A DNA stretch of 64,000 nucleotides from Straminergon stramineum. Lineage: Eukaryota; Streptophyta; Bryopsida; Hypnales; Calliergonaceae. The stretch is from assembly GCA_963920665.1 (NCBI GenBank), contig OY987273.1, forward strand, positions 6,698,501-6,762,500. The letters run 5' to 3'. This document shows positions 1-13,552 of the stretch, piece after piece. The position numbers and the translations under genes are program-made. Under the pieces are notes generated by a model. The model saw only the letters and a program-made list of their open reading frames with translations, ran no database searches and had not been told where the DNA came from. Position 1 is the stretch's first letter. Each line of letters begins with the position of its first letter.

Positions 1-1802
1 TCTTCTCCTATGGGCCTGCTGTGAACCAAACAAGTCAATGATAGCCAAAAGTCAATCATGCTCATGATCTCATGCAACTTAAATACCACTTAGGCAATTT
101 AAAAGAAAAAGAACTTCAATTCTGTAGATACACAATTTCCGTAGTGTATTGAATCATGTTACATTTAGGAATAAAAGATGGAGTTCTAGAGGTTTTTCAT
201 GTTTGCAATAACAAATGTATTTCATTGATTAGGATAGTGAAACAACGACATATTCAACAATGTCAAGGTGTGGAACTTTGTCCTACTACTCTTCTCTTTC
301 GGGATTACTGTACCTTACTTACAACAGCATCCTATGAACTTCACTTGGGTAACATTTGATTCAAAAAAATTCATTGTACAAAATAATATCAGAAGGTAAC
401 TTCCACATCGATTTGGCAATTATTTTAAAACCTTTCCATCAAGATGCATACATGAAACTCATAACTTACAAGTTCTTCAAGACATTCCAATTGAAGAGTT
501 CCTTCTTCTCTGAATGACTTCACTTGAAAATTCAATAACCAAATTTTTTTAAAGTAGGGTAGTTCCACCTATTGAGCGTTTTTTTACACTCATCGTGACG
601 CATCCCTCCATGAAGTGGACTCTTGCGATTCTCCACATCCAAGTTCCAATCCATTGTCCATTGACTTTCTCTTTGTTCATATGCTGGACTGCTAGAACAA
701 TGTTGTTGTTGCATTTGAATTTCATTGTCATCACCTTTGTTGGATCGATGACCCTTGATACTCAAGAACATGGAGTTGTATGACCTATCACGGTGTCCTT
801 GAAATGCTTTTGGAGGAGAAAAATTATGCCCTAATTTCTTCCTCTCAAATAGCTACATTATCACTTCCAGCTTCAAATTAGTTGACATGTCATTGTCATT
901 TATTCATCTTCCAAATGACCTCTCTACACATTGTACCTATGATCAAGTACAAAAGTTCATTCTACTAAAATTGATAACCTTGTTATGGTACACAATAATG
1001 AAATTAATGTCAACGATATTCGGAAAATATTGAACTCATAGGAGTCTAGTTTTATCCTCTGAAAATCTGTGAATACCAATGTACAATTTCCAAATACACA
1101 CTTATAGTCATGGAACTCATAATAATGGATAGTTTATATATGACTAGTCAATGTCTATGATACACAAGTATTTCTTCTTAAAAGGCTTATATCATATTCA
1201 TTTCATAATGTCAAATTACTTTAATGAATTGCAATTCCAAGAGAAGTGGTTCCTTGTAGACTTTCTAGAATGTTGGCCACAATTCTTTTGCCTTTGTACT
1301 CCACTTAATCTCCACAAAAACTGTTGTCAACAACATGTCTTGGACAATTTTCTTGGTCACTTATAAATGATCAAACAATGAAATATCATAACACTTTATA
1401 GGAAGGGACTGCATTACTACAATGTGTACGATAAATTGCTAGTCTCTTGAAGAAATTGACAGACTACTCTTTCTTGCAAGACTTCCATACTGTATTTCAT
1501 CATGCGGAAGGTTGGAAGTGGAGAAATAGGCATGAACAAATAAATTGTTTAAATTCAGAAAAAAGCTTACATAGTTATAGTCATAGATGATTGGTGATGC
1601 GCGTCACATATTTCGTACGAGATCCACAAACGCTTGTACATGTTGACTATCAATGTGCACATCTTTATTTTTTTTCATGGATATATCCACCATGCTGTAG
1701 TTGAGAGTGTTGTACGAAGTGTATGCAATTGGCATTCAAGGCTGTGAATTCAAATCTCTAGCTTCATGACGAATTCCACATTCAATGGAACGGTCCTATA
1801 AG
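1..1802. other. No gene recognised
   Basis: AT-rich sequence with short open stretches on both strands, none with a recognisable domain or protein-like composition. It may be the downstream part of the minus-strand remnant that ends near 1803, or the left arm of the outer CACTA element. I find no CACTA terminus here. Confidence 0.5.
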
Positions 1803-2640
1803 TCATTGCCTCCTTGCATACCTTGAGTTGTGACCTAGCATGGGGTCAAAGGAAAGTCTCCATAATATCAAAGAATTATTGAAGGGAGATTGTGTATTGT
1901 ATGTAAGACATTGAACATTTAAGTAACTACTGATGTTCCCATCCACCCTATTCATGAACATTGCACGTCCATAGGTACTCTTCTTGAGTTCATCATAATA
2001 GTAAAAGAAGTCATTCTTGTCATCATTCAATGAGAGTGTTTTTTCTCAAGTGAGCCATGCACAATAAGGCATTCAAATTCCAATTGTTTCCTAATTTATT
2101 CCTCCAATAATTGAATTTAACAGAGCAGACTAAAACTACCCTACCTATCAACATTTGATTAGGATTGTTGTTCTCATTATAGTTTGGAGATTCTTGAGTG
2201 CCAATACTAGTGTCTACAACTCTGAATTGGGATTTCTCTTGAGTATCTATTCTAATGTCAAGACCAACAGAGGTCTTGTTTGATGCATTTCCAACTATTC
2301 TTGTAATCCGCCCACATTTGAGTGCATCCTCGGCCCTCTTCCGACAAAGTTCATCTACATTTGGCATGTAGTTTTGTAAATTTTCTAGTACAGCATCTAC
2401 AACTACAGGAGAAATATGTTTCCCTTTTTTTTTCCCTAGCACACTCCTAGACTGCTTTGGTGTAGATTTTTTCCGACGAACATGTCCACTATCATTGATT
2501 CTCCCTTTCTTTTTATCATTAGTGTGTTTTGTATTGGATGATTTGGCACTTGCTCTTGTGTGCCTCTACAATACATCACTTCCATTGTCCTTTCTTAAGT
2601 GAGGCTCGTGAAGCTCTTCATCCCTCATAAACATGTCCAT
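1803..2640 (-). pseudogene. Unrecognised basic protein remnant, possibly a CACTA accessory gene
   Basis: I do not recognise this product. Reading leftwards from the ATG at 2640 there is one frame of about 205 codons ending at 2023, broken by a single TAG about 25 codons in. A second frame (2030 to 1803) may continue it after a frameshift. The first third is very rich in Lys and Arg (KKKGR, RRKKS and GKKKGK runs), as expected for a nuclear or DNA-binding protein; the middle is Asn/Gln-rich and polar. It points away from the outer CACTA transposase to its right. That matches the inner element, where another accessory frame (41.5-42.5 kb) also points away from the transposase, so I suspect it is the outer element's second gene. 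No sequence match supports this beyond position and composition. Confidence 0.35.
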
Positions 2641-4209
2641 TATCACAACCCTAGTCTGCTACAACAATAGACAGTCATTGGAAGGTACGCATCAACCTTG
2701 TAAATGAAGTATGTGTAACACAATATGAAATACGAGAAGTACAGTAACACTCGTTTTTCTAGCACATTTTAAAACTCATCATGCTTAAGATATGAAGCAC
2801 AAAGGAGGGCCGCAGTTCATAAGTGATTAGAATGTTAGAACTATTGTAATCCTCAAGTGTGCCGCAAAAACCTTGTCATAGCATCACTTCATCCTCACAA
2901 ATTAAGAAATCTATAGATATTCTCTTGGGGTATCAGAACATATTGTTCCTAAAGAATGCCAAGGCACTACAGTACATTGTACTTTACTTTACCAATCCAT
3001 TCTAAAAGTTTGAAGTCAATTTACAACTTACTATTAGTATATAACTCCTTAGTAAGCTCCTCATCAAGCTCTTATCAGTCCTCTCAACTTCTACATTGCG
3101 AGACACACTTGAACACCTGGATAGTAGGCTACAATATGTTGGTTCTTGTGCAATAAGCTTGATCAAAAAGTACGTACACCAAAATTCATAAAACCACCAA
3201 GCCAGGTTCATTCAATTCAGGTTCATGCATGAGAGGCAATTCCTGAACGAGTATGCCATCATTGTACACTAACCTCTGCAATATCTATCACCGCAAGTCC
3301 CTAGATAGACTCCTCCTTTCCATTAACTGCTAAGCTATGAACGCAACCCTCACAAGTCAAAACACAATACTAAACAATGTCCATTTAATTTATTTTTAAT
3401 GTCTTACTCAAAGCTTGAAACAGACACAAATTAACTTCACAAACACATACTACAACCTAGGAAAAATCTACAAATTTCATGGCGGCCTTTAGAATTGATT
3501 CCTATGTGAATTTACTAACTACATAAGCCCTAAAAAATACTTCCACGACGCACAACAGATGACATTCCTCAAAGAGCTCTGTTAACCATTACCATGGCAC
3601 CAGAGTTTGGAAGATTGGAATAAAAACATCATATCATGTTGACAACTTGATGTACAAACCACGAATATATTGGCCTACCTTACCTTGTTAATGTAGCTAA
3701 TCCTTCGGATTTAAACTTAGTGCTCATCTTAATTAATACTTTAAGTTTTTTCTTCTCTACGCATCAGACCTTCAACTCAATCCATCACGTCTCTTCTACT
3801 ATTGACAAGTGATTATACTAAATGCGCCAACCAATAGCAAAATGATCTATAGCGCTCTCGAAAGTAATGCTAAAATGTCATCACTCGAGCAAAGAAAAAC
3901 AACATTTTCCTTTTTAACCTAGAAAACACTCCTGCAAATATGCAACTCTTCTACTTTGATAACAAAATGTTTGCGTCACTGTGTTAGCAGAGGATGATGT
4001 AACGAGTACTTTGGACTGAACTAACAATGTCATTCTCCACCTCATACTCTAAAAGTTAAAGTGCACTTCAATTTGGTCCCTCTTCTCCTAGTAAGCTGTG
4101 CACTCCTTTTTCTCTCTACAATAATTGTAGGAAGAGGAAGACTTACTAGGTTCGTAGTATTTCCGTAGTAATGTCCTAGTGCTTTAATTTCCCTCCTCCT
4201 TTTCGTAAC
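2641..4209. other. No gene recognised
   Basis: AT-rich, no recognisable domain. Short open stretches have unremarkable composition. CACTAC occurs near 2967, but the following sequence does not resemble either CACTA terminus found in this window. Confidence 0.45.
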
Positions 4210-4635
4210 TCAATGACGTGAAGGTTGCTTACGGTTATCTTTGTCCTCTGTTTCTGTGTTTGACTCTTCATCTATCACTATATACTCTGAAGAACTTGGG
4301 GTTGTGCTGCTTTGAGTTGTTGTGTCTGCATCATTGCCATGGAAGTCAGAGTCCATGGAAGTTAAGTTGTTGTCAATGCACATCATTAGGAGTACATGTT
4401 TCATACACTGCTCCGGAAATTCAATACTTGTGTTGTAATCATCTTCTAGATCTCTCAAAATCACGATAGGAGGTTGCAACAGAGGTTGGTCCTATAGAGT
4501 TTGCTTCAAAGTCGTGGGAGCAATAGGCCCCTTGCCTTCGATGATGTAACTTGCTTGCTTAGGTCCCATAAACGGAAGTACATGATGAAGCCCGCATAAC
4601 ACGCTGGAAGTTTCAGTTCAAGGATTGATCTTTGT
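4210..4635 (-). pseudogene. Unrecognised minus-strand coding remnant
   Basis: Read leftwards, this stretch stays in one frame for about 140 codons with stops only near its start and at one internal TAG. It has protein-like composition: a segment containing GLHHVLPFMGPKQ and IIEGKGPIAP, then PPIVILRDLEDDYN, then an acidic, Ser/Thr-rich tail with EYIVIDEES. I cannot name the family. It lies about 0.7 kb downstream of another minus-strand remnant (5324-5907), and the two may be exons of one gene. Both point away from the outer CACTA transposase, so they could be accessory genes of that element or an unrelated decayed gene. Confidence that it was once coding is moderate; its identity is unknown. 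Confidence 0.35.
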
Positions 4636-5323
4636 CCAAGCTCTACAAAAGAAGTCCATGTTAAGTACTGCACTTCATTTCACTTCAACATTCCTATGCC
4701 ATTTTCAAAAGCAATGCTTTAGAAGAAGAAAAACAAGAGGATGTGTGCTTGAATCCGTTCATCATTCATGTCACACAAAGAGAAACACACATAACAGCTC
4801 TGTAGAGTGTTGATGTCTTAAGAAATGAAATGGACCTCTAAATTGGACAATTAAGAGAGTACGTTGCAAACAAGGAAGCCAACATCTAGGCATTAGGACA
4901 AATGCAAGTTCACGCAGTACGTAGTCTACCTTGACGAAGCAATAGAAAGCCATTTGGAACTACAACCAAAAACAAGAGTCGAATGAATTTCATCCAAAGT
5001 TGCTAAATTGGGTTTCCAACAAGGCATGCATCTCTAAAAAATATGCACTATAGAAGTTTCGAAATTTGTTGGGATGGCTACACGTGTCAAGTTACATAAA
5101 CGTAGCTAACCTCATGGGCAATTGTGCAATGCTTCGATTTCCTTCACGTCTTTCTTCTCTAAAATTTAATTAGAAAGTCCCAAGTTCTTTGATTACGCAA
5201 CTTGTTGTATAAAAGCATTTGTCAACTTTCTGTTTGCACTTTTTTGGAGACCTCGGAGACAACATTTCAAAGGGCCCTATTTTGATGTGTCTTCAAATAC
5301 TTGTAGAATGAAGACGACGGTAT

Positions 5324-5907
5324 TCATTGAGAGCATGTCCCATTGTGGCACCGCCTCTGTGCATGTCGGCTACAAATCAAGGTTTCTTTTTTCCACTTCC
5401 CGTCCCTAAATTCCAAGTTTTGTCCAAGGATTTTAGTCAATACATCTGGCTCCCTTGAAGTATTCTCCTTTCCCGGCCAGGCCCATAATTCTCCACTGTT
5501 GTTGTAGAATTCCACAAACAAGAAGCTACCAGGAAGGGCTTGAAACAATGGCGACAAATGTTGACTTTGCTATCATGCGCGTTTGTGAGGTATCCATACT
5601 AGATTCTGAGAATCTTGCAAGAGTTTGGGCACCATTGCTTTTGCAATTGAAGAAGGCATTAGAGAGATGAATTTCACTTTTGAGTTGAAAATACTTACAC
5701 TCAATTTTCATGGTGCAAGTCGTTTTCTCTTCTTCCATAGTTAGCTTCAATCCCTCGGTTGTATTGAAGATCGTACTCCTTTGGCAAAGTCATAGTTGTC
5801 CTGCAACGTTGTGTGTACAGAATATCGTGGAAAGAAGAAGACACTGGTCTGAGCATGCATGATGTGCCCACTTCAATGCCATGTAGTACTTTACACTTCC
5901 CTTTCAT
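5324..5907 (-). pseudogene. Unrecognised minus-strand coding remnant, two frameshifts
   Basis: Three overlapping minus-strand frames (5907-5701, 5750-5526 and 5557-5324) read best as one decayed coding segment. The switch near 5545 joins a piece ending in AKSTFVAIVSS to one containing LPGSFLFVEFYNNSGELWAW, consistent with a one-base indel. The last part contains ILGQNLEFRDGKWKKE and several Cys/His near the end (CSRHAQRRCHNGTC). I do not recognise the protein. The Trp, Cys and charged content is unlike random AT-rich translation. It may belong with the remnant at 4210-4635. Confidence 0.35.
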
Positions 5908-8101
5908 GCAAGGCTAAGAAGGAGTACACATCAAGTCACAGGTGAGAAAAAACCCTACATAGTCAATACAACTCAAGAAATTTATTGGAATGACGTCATT
6001 ATTGATTGCACTCATTTTCAGTTGTCTGTTTGCATGCATCTTCATGTAGGCTTACCAATTGAATAATTGAGTATGATACCATTGTTAATGGTTGACAATT
6101 TGTAGTAGAAGGTGTTAATGTTTTGAGTTCGTAGATTCAATAGTGGTTGGACATCAATGGAGATTAGTCTTTGAAATTTGAGTTTAGCCATGGACAAAAA
6201 ACGCTAGTAGATGACATTTTCAAAACTTGTGGACACTCGTGTACTATGGTATAGAAGAGGAGGTGAGAAATTAACTTTGAATTGAATGGGAAGTTGATTT
6301 CAAAAGGTGGTTTTGCATACAATATTATACCTTAATACCTGACTCCCTATCGGTAGTAGGCCTAATAGCAAATTCACATCCTACTGTCTAAATGTAATAG
6401 GGCTAGTTGAGAAGAATAGTGTCATTGAAACATAATAATCATATTGTGCATAGTTTTCAGACTTGGGAATTTCTTTCATTTCTAGAACTTCATCGGAGAG
6501 GTGATCGTTAAAAACAATTTGGTAGTCTACTTTCTAAGTCTATTATGAGTATATGTAGTCTCATTTTTAGTGACTACTGTGCGTGTCTAGTCTTGGACAT
6601 CTACTTCATGAGGTTGAGAAATGTAAGACAAACGTGCACTCTGCTATAGAATAAAGGATTTGTTGTCCCTCAATTAGTAATTTCTCTAGTAACTCTACGA
6701 CAGTTGCATTCCGTCAGTTAATGCTATGGAAGGGTGATGTGGGTCTCATTTTTTGTGTTAGATTCTAGCCTTGTGGTATTCGTTTTAGTCTTCTGTAGGT
6801 ATTGTGTTGTAATTGCATGACAACATGGGCTGTTGTCTATATTGACAGAAATGTTGTCATATTGCTTGCTTCAATATGTTCAATTGACATGCTCTTTTGA
6901 TGTTTAATTATTTGGTTGTACAGTTCTCTAATTAAGGTATCTGTCGTTGATTTAATGTTTAAAGGTACCCGACTCTATAGTGGGACCCTTTAGGAATCCT
7001 AGCATGAAGCTCTACGTATTTAGATGAAAAGTTAGGATAGCATTATTTGATACACTAAATGGAAGCATTGATGAAAATTCATTGGATTGGAATTATGATC
7101 ACAAAAACAAGGAAGTATATGTATTTCACTAGATTTTTTCATTTGTGTTATTTTATAAATCACATAAAGCTTCACAGGGAAGAAGTTCCGTGCTAATAGG
7201 GTATACCACCATGTGGTGTACAATACGTGCCATTATTCTGGTAATGAGTAACAATTTCCAATTTGTAATCATACCGTCACGTTGAATGGATTTTACTTCT
7301 TTCATTGATTATTATATGAGGTGGAGGGTATTGTGCAAAGTGTAAGATCCATTGTTTTCATTGATTGCATATTGTCGCATTTACGAATAATCGAGGTCCT
7401 TGCAAAGGTATAGGGAAGTTTTCCAATGGGTTGTTCCCCAACAATGTAAAATTTAAGCGTCTCTCATAATATAGGGGGTGGTGCATCTTCTTCGCAAAGA
7501 GACTACAACGAACAATAGTACGTGAGTTTGTATGTTTTCAGTCTCTACTGTCAAGATTGAGCACATTTCGGTGAAAATTGGGCCTGCATGTCTACTTCTA
7601 CGTACATATATATATAATTGAATCTAGGGAAGTAAAAACTTCACTAAATTGAGTGTGCCCACTATTTCAATTCGCTAGCTGTAGCACTTGGTTACCTATG
7701 TTGCCTCCAGTGCCTCATTTGCAAAGAGTTAGTTTTCGTAGGTAAATGGAGGAATTATGTCTTCCGAGGTGAGTATTTGTTTTCCAACTCCAATGTTTTT
7801 AAAAGAATATTACGTGAATAAATGGTAAGCTACTGTATAATTGGTATCTTGGATTGCTCTAGTAATTGACGAAGACTACGAAGGAACAATCACCAAAGTC
7901 TAGTACGTGTTGTGATCCTTGATGTCACACGGTCATTTGCATTGAATTTGCGTCGTGGACTGATATTCCACTACTCCAGCCTTGAAAAAAATAGGATTGG
8001 TATAGATTAAAAGTTGCAATTGGGTATTTGGAAAGGGCAAATCTCTTGAAATGTAGTTAGTATTTTTTCTTAGCACTTGGAATATCAAGAATTATGCATG
8101 A
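5908..8101. other. No gene recognised
   Basis: AT-rich, with no domain or repeat structure that I can identify, up to the boundary of the dispersed element at about 8102. Confidence 0.5.
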
Positions 8102-10147
8102 TGTCGTGAGATGTAATCTCGGAATCCACCAGGTTAGTATAAAATAGGTCTATAATAGTATAGAATTTTTCAAAATTTCTTATAGGAGAATAGAATAAGA
8201 ATCTTCTTAGCCTAAACATTGCATTAAGGCTAAGAGGATGATCCAGGTATTCCGTAAAAGGATCCAAGATGGATTCGGATACTGGAAAACCAGATAGCGA
8301 CAACCTATGACCTAGAGTTCCAGTCTAGGAATCTAGGGAACCATTATGGGTAAATGGTTCGCTTCTAGAATGGTCAGTAGGATGACGATTACTTAACCTC
8401 CACCACTCCCATTTTTTCTTCCTCTTTCTTCCGTAGTGATTTTGCACTCATATAGTTGAGTGAAAGAGTGGTGAGTAAGTGATCGTTTCAACAGTTCAGT
8501 TAGTTCCGGTTTACAATGGTGAAGGGAGATATCTGTAAACCATTAGTTACGGCATGGATGGTCTGTCTGACCATTCCGGAAAGATTGAGGGATCTGTCGT
8601 AGTTAGAAGATGACCTGAGCATGATAGGGTGTGTTGGTCTGTTCCTTAGGCCATAGACTATAAAGAATAATCAAATGATTTAGGAGCTTATTAGAGAAGC
8701 TCCAAATTAATATGAGCTGATAGTGAGGGGGCAACCTGGGACCTGTGTAGAGGAGGTTTGGGCAAAGGTATATGGATTCCCTAGGAAGGGATCCAGATTA
8801 GCCTCTCGAACGGATAAATTCGTGGTAGGAAAGTTCAGGAATGCAGCCCATTCTAAAGAAGGATATGCCATTAGTGATTGTCTAGATGGGAGGCAGAAGT
8901 AGGTCTTAGAGTTCTTTATCCCAATCTTGAATTCGGAGGATTTAGACCCAAGCAGCATTGAAGACAACCCCGATGAAGGCAACTCCAATAGCAACTCTGA
9001 GGGCATTCATCTGGACACCATCAAGTCAAGGCAAGAGCAGTTAGAAGAAGGTGCAAAAGGTGAAGTAGTTAGGTTTTTCGTTAGTTAGGATTTGAATTTG
9101 AATCTAATCCGAGTTTCCAAGCGTGGGCCGGGGTTCCAGATTTTTTGGATCTAACTTTCCGGGTTTCTCGAGAGGTCTGTGGTTGGTCACCTAGATTTCC
9201 AGGTGGCTTTTTGGCTTGCTTTGTGGTTTTTAGTTTTTACAAGAGGGCAAGCTTGTAGCCCTCTCATTCCATCCTAGTGTGTATAGTTGTTATCTTGTCA
9301 TCCTTTCTTTTATTTGAGCCACCAAGTGGCCCTTCAGGAATTGATCTGTCATATATCCAACTTTCCTCTGTTTATTTGTGAGAGCGTTGAAGTGTAAGAG
9401 AGAAAGGAGGAGGAAAGGAGGAATCCGGATATGAGGTGACTTGAGTTGATTTGGAGGGAAGGTTTGTGACGTAGTTTAGGCTTGTGAATACAGTCTTATG
9501 CGTGGTGTCTTTAAAACACTGGAATAGAGTAGCATGGAGTAGCATGGGTGTGAGTCCTGAATACCAAGGAGGGTTTTGTGTAGAGATAAGCATCTGCGAG
9601 AAGAAAAATCCCCATCTTATTCTCCGAAAGGTCTGCCAAACCCTAAGATCAATCTAGTGAACAACTAATAATCCCTCATCGGTTCTGGTTTCTGTTGATC
9701 TGTCGTTGTAGTGGAAAAGACTTGTTACGGCTCTGAGTGACCTACCTTTCGAATTGGCCATCCGGGAATTTGTGAGAATGTTTCCTGGTCTGATCTAGTG
9801 CAACATTTGGTCTAAGGTTGTTTTGTGTAGTTTAGAGAGAGAAGAGAGTGTGAGGAATAAGAGTGGGAAGTCCCTATCCCTCTACAAGATCAAAGGCGAA
9901 CCCTCTAAGGGTAAAATAGAGGCACCAAGAACTAGTGTGTGTGTGAGAAGTGATGGATCCAAATTCTAGAAAGGAATGGATCCAGATTGGATTCCCGAAA
10001 GGTAGTCATCCGGAAAAGAGAGAAAAGAGGTAAAGAGAGTGTTTCAATTGGTAATACAGATAATCTTAGCTTGCAGTAACAGTCTAGAATCCCCTGGGAC
10101 AATATTTTGAGTCATTTTACGACGTTTTGGTGTTGTAATGGTACTTA
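8102..10147 (+). mobile_element. Dispersed gag-like element, copy A (internally deleted)
   Basis: This 2.05-kb block is repeated in reverse orientation at 14042-17527. Homology runs from TGTCGTGAGATG at the left to GGTGTTGTAATGGTACTTA at the right, covering noncoding sequence on both sides of the coding part. Relative to copy B it lacks about 1.45 kb of coding sequence; the join lies near 8937. I find no long terminal repeats or terminal inverted repeats, so the class is uncertain (LTR-less remnant, non-autonomous retroelement or other). TTATGC occurs just before the left end (8092-8097) and just inside or after the right end (10145-10150) and may be a target duplication, but copy B shows no equivalent. 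Confidence 0.75.
8656..9088 (+). pseudogene. Gag-like protein, deletion derivative
   Basis: One plus-strand frame of about 144 codons, open apart from early TAG/TAA stops and one mid-frame TAG, ending in TAG at 9086. It contains YELIVRG, ASRTDKFVVGKFRNA and EGYAISDCLDGR, all shared with copy B's coding strand. At LEFFIPIL the reading jumps directly to the acidic C-terminal part (SEDLDPSSIEDN). The middle of the protein, including the coiled coil seen in copy B, is therefore deleted in frame. The C-terminal reading also shows the true frame of copy B's tail, which is frameshifted there. No catalytic domain is visible. Confidence 0.6.
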
Positions 10148-13100
10148 TGCTCCACTACGCGTATGACATATGACTTCATTATTATATTTTATGGAATGAT
10201 CTTCAACCGAACTCTTCGAGCATTGTTGTGAGAGACAACATAATTATTTGAAAGTTACACAAGATCCTCATACCACGTTACTAGGATTCAAGGTATGTTT
10301 AGAGTAATCGGTTGACGTCCTTGGACCTTTATTAGCACTACTAATGTTTCTATATCCAAGTAAGGGAGACCCCCTATACCTTTCGTAGCCCCTATAATGA
10401 ATATGGAAGCTTAGTACTGTCCATTGCTCCTACAAACAAAGATATGAATTTAGATCTAGAAATTGCACTTATTGTTACTTTAATTTAGTTTTGATGATGG
10501 ACTCTTCCTATTGGTAGTTCCGTCTCATTCATCTTATAGTATATCCTTGCTAGTGTATTTGCAACTCAAACTTGAATTCCATAAATGAAGGGAAATATGA
10601 TGTAACAAATTTAACTTAAACTCAAATTATACTAGTGTATTTTTGTAATTCTCTGTTTAAAAAAATGGATTTCCATGATTTACTAATGAAATGCAGTCAT
10701 TTTATTTGGCACCATGAATGATGGTATTCTTGATCAATTTCAAATTTCAAATTTCTGGATACTGCTCTTTAGCTCACTATCACTTACTCATGGGTAGTTT
10801 GTGAGCATGAATGGATATTTCGTTCAAGATCACATTATTTGTATGCCATGGCTGTTACAGATTTTAAATCGCACAGTCTAAAAAGTACCCAGTTTGTAGA
10901 ATACCGCATTTCGAACCAAATATCCTTTCATGCTCAATGCATTGTGAACCTCTAGATATTGCACAATATAGGCCAAATGGGATGCCAAATTCTCCACTTA
11001 TTAATGGCAATGTCGGCACTTTTTCTTCTGGTCTTGGACAATGTCTTATAACTATTTCCACTATTGAGCTTATTGTGTCCAAGCATTTGATGAGCAAGAT
11101 ACACTTCCTTTGCCTATACACTCTATGTGTCATGCTCTTGGGGTGATTTCTCTTTTTTTCTTTTTTGTAGCTAATTAGTAATACTTCTTGTCAATGTATT
11201 TTTGTAATTATGAACCGTCTAAAAGTAGACTACACTAGACAATGAAAAGGTTGGATTTGTTGCGGAATCAATCAATCGCCACCCTAGAAATACCTTCTAT
11301 GGGTGACCTTGAGCTTCAATAGGCCTATGAGGTTGCAAAATGTATAGGATGACAAGTTTCCTAGTTCTTACATGACGTAATTGGTAGGGAAATGAATGTG
11401 AACAATGAACTCAACCTAGTCTTACAATTGAATACTACGTTGTACTCAATGTTCAAGTTCAAATTCTCACGTGAAGTTGGTTTGTTTTGTAAATCAATGT
11501 GTAGTGCGAGACTACATTTGGGATAAGCAGTGCTATATCTGGCTTACTTAGAGAGCATTGGATTTCTGAATTATTCATGCTTGGGAATGCCAAAAAATTT
11601 AAGAAATGCTAGGTACAGAAGCCTAATGTCTCTTTCCACTTTGTCTCACTGATGCAGGTTTGTGCCGAGGATGGATAATAAGTCGTGCAAAAGTGCAAAG
11701 ATTCAAAAGTGAAGAAAACCTCAAGTTTGAGGTGAAAAGCTACTGAGGCCTTTCTTGTTGTGATTGCACATTGTCATCTTAATTTCATTGCAGTAGACGT
11801 CAATATTGGAAAAACATGTTCTAAGAAATCCACAGAGAGACAAGTGATAATTATACAGTTTGCAATGTTACTTTGACGAGAAGTGTGTTTGTGCCACTTC
11901 ACGTTGTTCTTGTCTACCGTTTAAAATGTATGTAAAAATTAATTTGTTGACATTAAGCATGTTTTCAATTAAAATAAAGGGTAGAAGTTTCCTATGATTG
12001 TGATTAAGTATTATGTGGGTGAAACTTTTTGTCAATAAAGATCTCAGAAGAAACAATCTCTGTAAGCAACATTAATTTCCACAAAAACGAAGTAGAATGT
12101 TGAGAAGAAGACTTTTGTGTGAATTTGCAGGCAAGGTTGTACTAGGTTTGTTGCATGAATTACCACTATTCGGTGTGAAAGTTTTTATTGTGCATGTACA
12201 TAAAAGGAAATTATGGATGTATTTGAAGTAGACAATTACCTAATAGAAATGACAAAGGGAAGGTTCACCAATAGTTGCATCAGTTAGAAGTGTGCACTAT
12301 GTATGACATCATCTAGCAGTTAGTGAGATGACCACAGCAGCAATGTCTACTTGTTCATGGAGACAATGTATTCCCAGAGAAGAACATGTTAGTCAATTCC
12401 TACTAGTATGTACGAATTGAGTTTCCATGTAGTATATGCATATTTGCCTATTTGGATTACAAAAAGATGGAGTTTTGCTCTTTCTACTAATTGAGTGAGG
12501 TTAGTGAGTAGTACATTGAAGAGAAGTATGTGTAAGTCGAAGTTATTGTTGTTTTGAAGTACTTCGTCATTGAATTTATATCCATACTTTTATTCTTATT
12601 CTTTTGTTTGAACAGTGTACTTTCAGGTGCAAGTGAACTTTAGATTTGGCAAGTACACAATTTGATTAAAGGAAGAAAGGTGTGACCATCTATTTTGTAT
12701 TTTTCGTAGTCATACCATAGATGTGCACTTGCATGCTTGTTGTAGCTTTCAATGCAGTTCACGATGTCGAGGGCTAGGACAATAGAGTGCAAGTATTTTG
12801 AAACAGAGACATCTACATCTTTTATAACTCTGACATTCTATAATAATGACTGCAATCCGAGAAAAACCTTAACTATGTTTGCAATTGTGAAGTTGCAACT
12901 CTGATAGACCACATTAGTCTCGGGAAGCTTAATGCGGTAGGTTTCAACCCTAGTACTTCTTGAACAACTAGGACATCATGAAATTTTTGCTTCAGAAGAA
13001 AAACTCATATATTCCAATTCTCAAAAGCAAACACTCTATGGTTTATAAAATGGTTGTCGTTGGTAGAAGGATTTAGTGTACAGTAACGAATCCAAATGAC

Positions 13101-13372
13101 TTGAATAAGCAGCAAAGTGACAAAGACAGTGTTTGACACTCATTCAAGATGTTGTCTTTAGATGTTTAATCACTTGGTAGTAGCACACATTTCCCTCCAT
13201 TATGGAATTAATGACCACATGATTCATTTTTCAAATTTTGCCTATGCATGAAGTTGTTGAAGAAAATCTTGACATGTAGACTAGAAAATGGAAGTAGTAC
13301 ATTGCATAATCATGGAGGTTTGCGAATAGTGACAGTGTCTAAAAATTTACAGTACTGAAATTGTTTTGCAGA
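10148..13372. other. No gene recognised; upstream region of the outer CACTA transposase
   Basis: AT-rich. By analogy with the inner element, this is the noncoding stretch between the divergent accessory gene and the first transposase exon, so it should contain the old promoter. I cannot identify a specific promoter element. A candidate 3' splice site (TTTTGCAG at 13364-13371) lies immediately before the first recognised coding exon, so an untranslated leader exon may be hidden here. Confidence 0.4.
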
Positions 13373-13552
13373 ATGCGAAGAAGATTGTGTTTAGCTTACC
13401 ATATCAAGCGTTCAATCGCAAACCGTTTAGAACTATTTGAATATCCATGTGCTTGCAATGAATGTCAGGGCGTTGTAGTGAGGAAAGTGTCCACCATGGC
13501 AAAACACCATGTCAAAAATGGACAAGATCCTTATTTGATCTATCCAATTCTG
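13373..13552 (+). pseudogene. Outer CACTA transposase, exon 1 (Cys-rich transposase-associated domain)
   Basis: An open 60-codon exon starting at an ATG just after a 3' splice-like TTTTGCAG and ending in CTG before GTGAGT. It contains RLCLAYHIKRS and YPCACNECQG, which align residue for residue with the inner element's first exon (RLIQAYHLERA and FPCACERCHG). The spaced Cys pairs and the following His residues resemble the N-terminal transposase-associated domain of plant TNP2/TNPD proteins. The exon is one codon shorter than its inner homologue (61 codons) and both end in phase 0. No stop is present. Because the downstream exons are broken, the gene as a whole is dead. Confidence 0.7.

Noticed and set aside
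8707..9006. Minus-strand 99-codon frame, and its counterpart at 16590-16922 plus
   Set aside because: Both are antisense to the gag-like coding strand. Similarity between them simply reflects the two copies of the element.
10336..10352. CACTACTAATG as the left end of the outer element (also CACTAC near 2967, 7965 and 10152)
   Set aside because: Following bases do not match CACTACTAGGAAAAGGC, no subterminal GTTGA/TCAAC array follows, and no ACT precedes.
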